DNA from: Thermoprotei archaeon | GTDB lineage: Archaea; Thermoproteota; Methanomethylicia; Nezhaarchaeales; WYZ-LMO8 | Assembly: GCA_003649565.1 (NCBI GenBank) | Contig: QMSF01000025.1 | Location: 1-8,395, forward strand | Direction: 5' to 3' | DNA length: 8,395 bases | Shown here: one piece after another, positions 1 through 4,738 of the stretch | How positions within the stretch are numbered: position 1 is the first letter of the stretch | Layout: each line of letters opens with the position of its first letter | Notes under the pieces: generated by a model | The model's database searches: none | Seen by the model: the letters and a program-made list of their open reading frames with translations, nothing else | What the model was told of the DNA's origin: nothing | Translations under genes and position numbers: made by a program

Positions 1-17
1 AGAAATTGAGCATAATA

Positions 18-25
18 CTTTATAG
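18..25 (+). promoter_or_regulatory. TATA box of the RAM-domain gene
   Basis: The octamer CTTTATAG matches the archaeal TATA-box pattern. Its centre is about 27 bases upstream of the A of the ATG at 49, which is the usual TATA-to-transcription-start distance in archaea. Transcription would then start at or next to the start codon, giving a leaderless mRNA. No Shine-Dalgarno sequence is visible before this ATG, which agrees with that reading. Confidence 0.55.
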
Positions 26-48
26 ACTTGTGAATCATAAATTAAATT

Positions 49-279
49 ATGGTCGAAGCCTACATACACATAAGAGTCGAAGCTGGTAAAGGCCCTGAAG
101 TAATAAAACAATTAAGATCATTACCTGAAGTGAAGGAGGTTCATCCTGTTACGGGACCTTACGACATAATAGCGAAAATAGAAGTAGCCAACACAAAAGC
201 TTTAACTGATCTCTTAGTAACAAAAATGCACAAAATAGATGGCATTAGAGATACTACCACGTCAATAATATTAGATTAA
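49..279 (+). CDS. Stand-alone Lrp/AsnC ligand-binding (RAM) domain protein
   Basis: The 76-residue protein has the beta-alpha-beta-beta-alpha-beta pattern of the RAM effector-binding domain at the C-terminus of Lrp/AsnC regulators. It opens with a YIHIRVEAGKG strand and turn (about residues 5-15). An EVKEVHPVTGPYDIIAKIEV core follows (28-47), with the family's conserved V-x-G-x-[YF]-D signature in VTGPYD. It ends with an IDGIRDTTTSIIL strand (63-75). There is no helix-turn-helix, so it is a stand-alone RAM protein of the SraA type rather than a transcription factor. Such domains bind amino acids or other small ligands and assemble into dimers or larger rings. The ligand cannot be read from sequence. 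The gene appears to be a single transcription unit with its own TATA box and a leaderless start. It probably either modulates a full-length Lrp partner or senses metabolites. Confidence 0.88.
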   Translation: MVEAYIHIRVEAGKGPEVIKQLRSLPEVKEVHPVTGPYDIIAKIEVANTKALTDLLVTKMHKIDGIRDTTTSIILD

Positions 280-286
280 CTCATTA

Positions 287-291
287 TTTTT
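287..291 (+). terminator. Possible oligo-T terminator after the RAM gene
   Basis: A run of five T (in TTATTTTTA) lies 8 bases after the TAA stop. Archaeal RNA polymerase can terminate at short U-tracts without a hairpin. A second, longer run of six T at 330-335 could do the same job or belong to the next promoter. The call is weak because such runs are common in AT-rich spacers. Confidence 0.3.
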
Positions 292-313
292 ACCATTAAC
301 CCTTGAGTTAAGG

Positions 314-338
314 ATAAATTTAACTACCCTTTTTTATA
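314..338 (+). promoter_or_regulatory. Probable promoter region of the FAD dehydrogenase gene
   Basis: Two TATA-like elements are visible in the 75-bp spacer before the ATG at 355: ATAAATTTAA at 314-323 and TTTTTATA at 331-338. The first would start transcription near 345, giving a leader of about 10 bases. The second would put the start near 360, slightly inside the gene. The first is therefore the better fit by spacing, though the second is the better match to the box itself. No Shine-Dalgarno sequence precedes the ATG, so the mRNA is likely leaderless or nearly so. Confidence 0.35.
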
Positions 339-354
339 GGGCTCGGCGAATTAG

Positions 355-1794
355 ATGAGCGATTTTAAAGCTGATGTAGTCATCGTAGGTTGTGGTCCTG
401 CAGGAATCTTTACAGCGCTTGAATTAGCTCAAAGAAGTAATCTCAGCATAGTCATGATTGATAGAGGGCCAGACTTAGAAAAACGTCGTTGCTTTTCAAG
501 AATGGGTTATAATTGTGCTAATTGCAGTCCCTGCACTATGCTATGCGGATGGGGAGGGGCAGGAGCCTTTAGCGATGGGAAACTGACATTGTCAGCTGAT
601 GTAGGCGGATGGCTTGAAGAATACATCGGAAGAGAAGAACTGATAAAATTGATAGAGTATGTTGACAAGATATACCTCGCATTTGGTGCGCCGAAGACTC
701 TATTTGGCACTGATACAGACGTAATAGAGCGCTTACAAAGGCGCGCACAATTAGCAGGGTTAAAGCTCATACCCGTGAAAATTAGGCATTTAGGCACAGA
801 AAAGTGCTTTGAAGTTATTAAGGCGATGAGAGATCATCTCTCTCAACGAGCAAGAATATTGACTGAAAAAATGGCTCACAAAGTGCTTGTCGATGGCTCT
901 GTAGTGACCGGTGTAGAGCTGACTGATGGAACAAGGATTAACGCCAAATATGTCGTATTGGCCCCCGGTAGAAGTGGGGCTGAATGGCTAAAAAAGGTCA
1001 CAGCAGAGCTAAACTTCAAGACTTACAATAATCCAGTTGACATAGGAGTCAGAGTTGAAGTGCCCGCATCAGTCATGGAGCCCTTAACAAAGCACTTATA
1101 TGAACCTAAGTTGCTCTATTACTCGAAGAGCTTTGATGACCAGGTCAGGACATTCTGCTTTAATCCCTATGGTGAAGTAATAACGGAGTCCTACGATGGT
1201 GTTGTGACGGTTAATGGTCATAGCTTCTTAAATAAGAAAACTGGAAATACAAACTTTGCGGTTTTGGTCAGCACATCATTTACAGAGCCTTTCAAGGAGC
1301 CCATAGCTTATGGCAAGTACATAGCTCATCTAGCAAACTTACTAAGTGGAGGTATAATAGTTCAAAGGCTTGGAGATCTTGAAGAAGGTAGGAGATCAAC
1401 CCCAGAAAGAATAAAGAGAAATATTGTTGAACCAACCCTTAAGTCAGCTACACCCGGAGATCTCAGCTTCGTCCTTCCATATAGATACCTCACAAACATA
1501 CTTGAAATGCTTCAAGCAATGGATAAAATAACCCCAGGAGTCTATTCGAGATATACATTGTTATACGGTGTTGAAGTGAAATTCTACTCTTCAAGACTTG
1601 AACTTACGAGGAATCTTGAAACCAAGGTCGAAAACCTATATGCAGCAGGTGATGGCGCAGGAATAACAAGAGGCCTTATCCAGGCTTCAGCATCTGGAGT
1701 TGTAGTTGCTAGGAGCATACTTCAGAAAGAAGGATATTCAGTTCCGGAGCTTACAGAAGAGAACTTACCAATAAGAGTGCCATCTAAACCATAG
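355..1794 (+). CDS. FAD-dependent dehydrogenase, COG2509 family, with ferredoxin-like cysteine cluster
   Basis: This 479-residue protein starts with a Rossmann dinucleotide-binding fold. VGCGPAG at 11-17 is the GxGxxG loop, and Asp36 in MIDRG ends the second strand and should contact the FAD ribose. The block GWGGAGAFSDGKLTLS (65-80) is the hallmark of the uncharacterised COG2509 dehydrogenases. The C-terminal GDGAGITRGLIQASASG (432-448) is the second FAD-contacting motif. Just before the hallmark block, Cys54, Cys57, Cys60 and Cys64 form CxxCxxCxxxC, the spacing used by [4Fe-4S] ferredoxins. Cys46 is an additional nearby cysteine. The length is normal for the family. The physiological substrate is not known for this family; the fold suggests an electron-transferring oxidoreductase in the cytoplasm, with no signal peptide or membrane helix. 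The last 73 bases overlap the convergent phosphoesterase gene. The start is chosen because the Rossmann strand begins immediately after it. Confidence 0.85.
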   Translation: MSDFKADVVIVGCGPAGIFTALELAQRSNLSIVMIDRGPDLEKRRCFSRMGYNCANCSPCTMLCGWGGAGAFSDGKLTLSADVGGWLEEYIGREELIKLIEYVDKIYLAFGAPKTLFGTDTDVIERLQRRAQLAGLKLIPVKIRHLGTEKCFEVIKAMRDHLSQRARILTEKMAHKVLVDGSVVTGVELTDGTRINAKYVVLAPGRSGAEWLKKVTAELNFKTYNNPVDIGVRVEVPASVMEPLTKHLYEPKLLYYSKSFDDQVRTFCFNPYGEVITESYDGVVTVNGHSFLNKKTGNTNFAVLVSTSFTEPFKEPIAYGKYIAHLANLLSGGIIVQRLGDLEEGRRSTPERIKRNIVEPTLKSATPGDLSFVLPYRYLTNILEMLQAMDKITPGVYSRYTLLYGVEVKFYSSRLELTRNLETKVENLYAAGDGAGITRGLIQASASGVVVARSILQKEGYSVPELTEENLPIRVPSKP

Positions 1795-2501
1795 ACATAA
1801 CCCCTCATAGGGTTTACGAGCCTCCTAAAGAGTGGACTCAATTTCCTAAATGAATTCTCATTTAAGCCTCCAGGGCCTAAATAATTGTTATAAGCTGGAT
1901 GAACTATCAACCTTTTTAAGCCAACTTCAATTTTAAACATCTTACGTATTCTCTCCTTGATTCTCTTACCTACATAGTAAATCACCCACACCTTAAAGCC
2001 CCCTAATTGTCTTGGTAATGTAGGATGCAAATGCCCCATTATGAGGATATTGCTGGTGAAGAGGGAGGGATGCGGCCAAGCATTGCCATGAATAAAAGAT
2101 ACATCATCTATCGAAACCCCTGAAGAATCGCACATTATTACCCTCTCAAGCTTAAGTCTTCTCAAAGACCCATCGTGATTGCCCATTATGACTATGGTCT
2201 CCTTGCTCTTCTCTGTTATGACCTCCATGAAACTCTTGACCTCACGCTTGATCCTTTCATTAAATCCCTTAATTCTATGCTTAACATCTCCTAAAATCAC
2301 TAAAACGTCAGGTTTAATAGTCGATAATAGCTCTAGTAAAGTCTTTGTTATCTGGTATGTCTGTGAAGGCAATCTAAACCCAAGATCTTTAAGTTCATAT
2401 TCCAGACCTATATGAAGATCTGATACTGTTAAAATCCTCCTGCCTCGGTCGGTAATTATCAATGATGCCGGTGCATCAGTTATAAACCTGACTTTAGCCA
2501 T
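1722..2501 (-). CDS. Calcineurin-like metallophosphoesterase, archaeal SbcD-related (COG1407) family
   Basis: The 259-residue protein contains all the metal-binding motifs of the calcineurin-like phosphoesterases in order: SDLHIG (27-32; Asp28 and His30), GDVKH (71-75; Asp72), GNHDG (107-111; Asn108 and His109), HGN (138-140) and GHLHP (156-160; His157 and His159). These should hold a dinuclear metal centre that hydrolyses phosphodiesters or phosphomonoesters. The N-terminal strand, the LIVHPAYNNYLGPGG segment (194-208) and the length fit the archaeal SbcD-related family. That family also includes the bacterial repair-associated PdeM enzymes. The true substrate is unknown, and DNA repair is only a suggestion. 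A Shine-Dalgarno GGGAGG eight bases before the ATG fixes the start. The 3' end runs 73 bp into the opposing dehydrogenase gene, so the last 23 or so residues (after about 236) are encoded antisense to it. The gene is divergent from the SWIM protein gene, 71 bp away. Confidence 0.88.
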   Translation of the reverse strand: MAKVRFITDAPASLIITDRGRRILTVSDLHIGLEYELKDLGFRLPSQTYQITKTLLELLSTIKPDVLVILGDVKHRIKGFNERIKREVKSFMEVITEKSKETIVIMGNHDGSLRRLKLERVIMCDSSGVSIDDVSFIHGNAWPHPSLFTSNILIMGHLHPTLPRQLGGFKVWVIYYVGKRIKERIRKMFKIEVGLKRLIVHPAYNNYLGPGGLNENSFRKLSPLFRRLVNPMRGYVYGLDGTLIGKFSSVSSGTEYPSF

Positions 2502-2509
2502 TAACTTAT

Positions 2510-2515
2510 CCTCCC
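2510..2515 (-). promoter_or_regulatory. Shine-Dalgarno of the phosphoesterase gene
   Basis: Read on the minus strand, GGGAGG is followed by eight bases and then ATG. This matches the archaeal 16S rRNA anti-Shine-Dalgarno and decides the start at 2501. It implies a leadered transcript, unlike the apparently leaderless neighbours. Confidence 0.7.
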
Positions 2516-2530
2516 TTTCACAAAATCATT

Positions 2531-2543
2531 GCAAACATTTATC
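2531..2543 (+). promoter_or_regulatory. BRE/TATA promoter of the SWIM-protein gene
   Basis: GCAAA (2531-2535) resembles the purine-rich BRE that orients archaeal promoters. It directly precedes the TATA-like CATTTATC (2536-2543). The predicted transcription start, about 26 bases downstream, is near 2566, leaving a leader of roughly 7 bases before the ATG at 2573. The opposing phosphoesterase promoter must share this 71-bp spacer. A minus-strand TATAAG at 2565-2570 is one candidate, which would place it right on the SWIM gene's transcription start. Confidence 0.4.
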
Positions 2544-2572
2544 TGACATGACGTCGATATTGAACTTATACC

Positions 2573-2920
2573 ATGCAAGTACTACGCGAATTAGGCTTTT
2601 CACTTGAAGAAGTAACGTTAAACCGTATAAAAAAGGCATTTGAAGCTGTGAATGAAGGTAGAGTAAAAAAGTATGTGTTGAAGCCCAGTGGCAGAGTCAT
2701 TTGGATAGTTGTAGGCAAGAGGAGGGATTACTGGGTCATCCCTAAGTTGTATTGCTCATGCGATGACTTTTACATAAACGTAATTTCAAGAAAGAAGAAG
2801 GTTTTATGCTACCATTTACTCGCTCAAGCTTTAGCAGAGAAAATGGGTAAATATGAAACATTCAGCCTAGCGGATGATGAAGTAGAAAAGCTGGAAAGCG
2901 AGTGGCGTAAAATCGATTAA
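2573..2920 (+). CDS. Small SWIM zinc-finger protein
   Basis: This 115-residue protein carries a SWIM zinc finger. CSC at 61-63 and CYH at 79-81 give the signature CxCx(15)CxH, with Cys61, Cys63, Cys79 and His81 as ligands. Two beta-strands precede the finger (YVLKPSGRVIWIVVGKR, 34-50, and DYWVIPKLY, 52-60). A helix rich in Ala and Leu (LLAQALAEKMG) and an acidic tail (DDEVEKLESE) follow it. SWIM domains bind DNA or proteins; in eukaryotes Sws1-type SWIM proteins partner with Rad51 paralogues. Similar short archaeal SWIM proteins exist, but their role is not established. No enzyme domain is present and the protein looks complete. It is divergent from a COG1407 phosphoesterase and converges on pyrB with a 21-bp gap. 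A nucleic-acid-related role is an inference from domain and neighbour. Confidence 0.85.
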   Translation: MQVLRELGFSLEEVTLNRIKKAFEAVNEGRVKKYVLKPSGRVIWIVVGKRRDYWVIPKLYCSCDDFYINVISRKKKVLCYHLLAQALAEKMGKYETFSLADDEVEKLESEWRKID

Positions 2921-2941
2921 TGAAGTCTTCAAGAATAAACT

Positions 2942-3865
2942 TCAAGTCAATATCATCTTCAATAATGCCATTCTCACCAGGAGGCCATAGAACACTTGCT
3001 TAAAGTATTTCGCATAGGACGTCTTGTCCAACTCTATGTCCATTTCATCAACCCTTGGAAGAGGGTGAAGTATTATCAAGTCTTCCTTAGCATTTTGGAG
3101 ATGCTTTAATGTTAATCTATATGAGCCTTTCACTCTTTCGTAATCCATAGGATCAGCAAATCTCTCTCTTTGTATCCTCGTTACATATATGACATCGGCT
3201 TCTTTAATTATATCTTGAGTTAGTGATGTGGCTTCAATGTACGAGGCGCCCAAGGACTTAAGCTGTTCTTTGACTTCTTCCCTCAACTTCAGAAGCTCTG
3301 GAGATACAAATATGAAGTTAACTTTGAAGTTGAGCAAACCATAAATTAAGGATCGAACAGTTCGACTATACTTAAGATCGCCAAGGAACAAGACCGTTAA
3401 CCCATCTATTCTCTTCTTCTCCTTCCACATTGAGTAAAGGTCTATTAATGCCTGTGTTGGATGCGATAAAGCTCCTGAACCAGCATTTATCACAGGTATT
3501 TCAACGGCATCAGCTATAGCTTGAGCTGCTCCTTCATAGGGATGTCTAACGACTATTATATCAGCATAGTTTTCGACAACTCTAGCCGTATCGATTAAGC
3601 TTTCACCCTTAGCCATAGATGTCATAGAAGGCTCCTCAAAGCCTATGACGTCTCCGCCAAGCCTCTTCATAGCAGCCTCAAAGCTTAACCGAGTTCTCGT
3701 GCTAGGTTCAAAGAACATTAACGCCATAACTTTTCCTCTAAGCATATCGCTCTTTGATTTAGCATGTGGCTCAAGATTATCAGCTTCCCTAAATATCGCT
3801 AATATCTCATCCTTTGTTAGATCTCTAATCGATATTATATCTCGTCCACGCAGAGTTGTAGACAA
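2942..3865 (-). CDS. pyrB: Aspartate carbamoyltransferase, catalytic chain
   Basis: This enzyme joins carbamoyl phosphate and aspartate to give N-carbamoyl-L-aspartate, the committed step of pyrimidine synthesis. The catalytic set is complete at 307 residues, the normal length. The carbamoyl-phosphate loop FEPSTRTRLSFE is at 52-63, and the mobile loop SMAKGES at 83-89 supplies Ser83 and Lys86. Arg107 lies in RHP, His135 and Gln138 in HPTQ, Arg168 in DLKYSRTV (163-170), Arg230 and Gln232 in VTRIQ, and HPLPR is at 267-271. These match the known Escherichia coli active-site residues. The start codon is TTG, supported by a GAGG Shine-Dalgarno nine bases upstream. The conserved N-terminal RGRDIISIRDL also lies well before the first internal Met (residue 41). 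Catalytic trimers should combine with PyrI dimers, yet pyrI lies divergently on the other strand rather than downstream. The gene converges on the SWIM gene. Confidence 0.97.
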   Translation of the reverse strand: MSTTLRGRDIISIRDLTKDEILAIFREADNLEPHAKSKSDMLRGKVMALMFFEPSTRTRLSFEAAMKRLGGDVIGFEEPSMTSMAKGESLIDTARVVENYADIIVVRHPYEGAAQAIADAVEIPVINAGSGALSHPTQALIDLYSMWKEKKRIDGLTVLFLGDLKYSRTVRSLIYGLLNFKVNFIFVSPELLKLREEVKEQLKSLGASYIEATSLTQDIIKEADVIYVTRIQRERFADPMDYERVKGSYRLTLKHLQNAKEDLIILHPLPRVDEMDIELDKTSYAKYFKQVFYGLLVRMALLKMILT

Positions 3866-3871
3866 GTATTT

Positions 3872-3878
3872 CCCCCTC
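3872..3878 (-). promoter_or_regulatory. Shine-Dalgarno deciding the TTG start of pyrB
   Basis: The minus strand reads GAGGGGG. The GAGG core lies nine bases before the TTG at 3865. No ATG or GTG start in this frame lies nearby, so this site supports the use of the rarer TTG initiator. Confidence 0.55.
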
Positions 3879-3891
3879 GGAAATTATTTAG
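3878..3891 (+). promoter_or_regulatory. BRE/TATA promoter of the pyrI-atpFAB unit
   Basis: CGGAAA (3878-3883) fits the archaeal BRE and is followed directly by the TATA-like TTATTTAG (3884-3891). The predicted transcription start is near 3914. This gives a leader of about 8 bases to the ATG at 3922, or about 17 bases to the ATG at 3931. The element overlaps the 5' leader and part of the Shine-Dalgarno of the opposing pyrB. Confidence 0.45.
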
Positions 3892-3902
3892 ATACAGTTT
3901 AG

Positions 3903-3917
3903 CTTAAAGTATTTAAG
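3903..3917. promoter_or_regulatory. Perfect 6-3-6 inverted repeat in the pyrB/pyrI divergent promoter
   Basis: CTTAAA-GTA-TTTAAG is a perfect inverted repeat in the 56-bp spacer between the two divergent pyr genes. On the minus strand it contains TTAAATA, a plausible TATA box for pyrB (start of transcription near 3887). On the plus strand it covers the predicted pyrI transcription start. It could therefore be a TATA element, a dimeric-regulator operator, or both. The repeat is visible; its function is inferred, and AT-rich spacers produce short palindromes by chance. Confidence 0.4.
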
Positions 3918-3921
3918 GTGC

Positions 3922-4398
3922 ATGTCAGGCATGATAGATAGAGAACTTCGCGTTCAAAAGATAAAAGACGGCGTGGTAATAGACCATTTAAGAGCTGGAA
4001 CGGCCCTTAAGATCCTCGAGATGCTGGGTATCACCGGGAAAGAGGGCTTTATAATAACAGTCGCGATGAACGTGCCAAGCCAAAAACTGGGCTCTAAAGA
4101 CATAATAAAAATAGAAGGAAGATACTTAAGTCCATCCGAAGTCAGTAAAATAGCCTTATTAGCACCTAAAGCAACGCTGAACATCATAAGGGACTATAAG
4201 GTTGAGAAAAAAGAAAGACTCAAGCTTCCAAATGAAATAATAGGGATAATAAAATGTAGCAATCCAACGTGCATTACAAATCACGAGCCTCAAGTTCAAA
4301 GCAAGTTTCTAGTCATAAGTCGCGACCCCCTAAAAATTAAATGTGAATATTGTGAGACTATAATGGATCAAGAGGAGATAGCTAGAAGACTAAGCTGA
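3922..4398 (+). CDS. pyrI: Aspartate carbamoyltransferase, regulatory chain
   Basis: PyrI binds ATP or CTP and passes the allosteric signal to the PyrB catalytic trimers. The N-terminal allosteric domain contains VIDHL (19-23, with Asp21 and His22) and KDIIKIE (59-65, with Lys63). Lys97 corresponds to E. coli Lys94. These are the nucleotide-site positions known from E. coli (Asp19, His20, Lys60, Lys94). The C-terminal zinc domain has Cys112-x4-Cys117 and Cys141-x2-Cys144, the exact four-cysteine spacing needed to contact PyrB. The 158-residue length is normal. Two starts are possible, ATG at 3922 and ATG at 3931. The second gives an N-terminus (MIDREL) closer to other archaeal PyrI and lies 10 bases after AAGGTG (3915-3920), so it may be the real one. 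The protein looks fully functional although it is separated from pyrB and is instead followed three bases later by the ATPase subunit F reading frame. Confidence 0.96.
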   Translation: MSGMIDRELRVQKIKDGVVIDHLRAGTALKILEMLGITGKEGFIITVAMNVPSQKLGSKDIIKIEGRYLSPSEVSKIALLAPKATLNIIRDYKVEKKERLKLPNEIIGIIKCSNPTCITNHEPQVQSKFLVISRDPLKIKCEYCETIMDQEEIARRLS

Positions 4399-4403
4399 GA
4401 AAT

Positions 4404-4408
4404 GGTGA
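4404..4408 (+). promoter_or_regulatory. Shine-Dalgarno GGTGA deciding the atpF start
   Basis: GGTGA lies five bases before the ATG at 4414 and inside the codons that an upstream ATG at 4402 would use. The same AATGGTGA string precedes atpA at 4727-4734, where GGTGA is four bases from the start. This supports 4414 as the true initiation codon. Confidence 0.55.
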
Positions 4409-4413
4409 ATTAC

Positions 4414-4728
4414 ATGAAGATCGTGGCTATGGGAAGTCAGGACTTCGTAGCTGGGCTTAAACTAGCTGGAGTGAGTGAGGGGTATGTAGTTCATGATCCT
4501 CAAGATGCTGACGCAAAGTTATCAACTCTCATAAAAAGGACTGACGTCACATTGATACTAATAGAAGAGCGTTATGCAATTGAAATATCAAATTTTTACG
4601 ACAAGTACTTAAAGTTAAAACAACCAATTGTAGCAATAATCCCAACCGGAAGAGTTAAAGAGGGCGTACGCGACTACATGAGTGAGCTCATTAAGAGGAC
4701 CATAGGAGTCGAAGTTGTAGTTAAGTAA
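4414..4728 (+). CDS. atpF: A-type ATP synthase subunit F
   Basis: Subunit F is a small regulatory protein of the central stalk, next to subunit D, and affects ATPase activity of the A3B3 head. This 104-residue protein opens with [20 protein letters not shown], the family's typical strand, then helix and LAGV element. It has the central [10 protein letters not shown] strand and ends with [16 protein letters not shown] and RTIGVEV. That is the usual Rossmann-like CheY-type layout of about 100 residues. The start at 4414 was chosen over the in-frame ATG at 4402 because family members begin MKI and because a GGTGA Shine-Dalgarno is correctly placed. The gene sits between pyrI (15 bases upstream) and atpA (10 bases downstream), so it is very likely cotranscribed with both. 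Confidence 0.92.
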   Translation: MKIVAMGSQDFVAGLKLAGVSEGYVVHDPQDADAKLSTLIKRTDVTLILIEERYAIEISNFYDKYLKLKQPIVAIIPTGRVKEGVRDYMSELIKRTIGVEVVVK

Positions 4729-4738
4729 TGGTGAGAAC

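Noticed and set aside
1131..1150. TGATGA strings (here and near 2873 and 6473) as box C of C/D-box guide RNAs.
   Set aside because: No properly spaced CTGA box D or terminal stem accompanies them, and they lie in conserved coding sequence.
2179..2415. Plus-strand open frame of 78 codons inside the phosphoesterase gene.
   Set aside because: The phosphoesterase motifs prove the minus-strand frame, and no initiation signal or domain supports the opposite one.
2927..2946. Direct repeat CTTCAAG twice, 13 bases apart, between the SWIM gene and pyrB.
   Set aside because: It is only seven bases, lies at the ends of two convergent genes, and has no further copies. It looks like chance.
4402..4404. 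ATG at 4402 as the atpF start.
   Set aside because: It would add MVNY before the family-typical MKIV, and the Shine-Dalgarno GGTGA overlaps it and is correctly spaced for the ATG at 4414.
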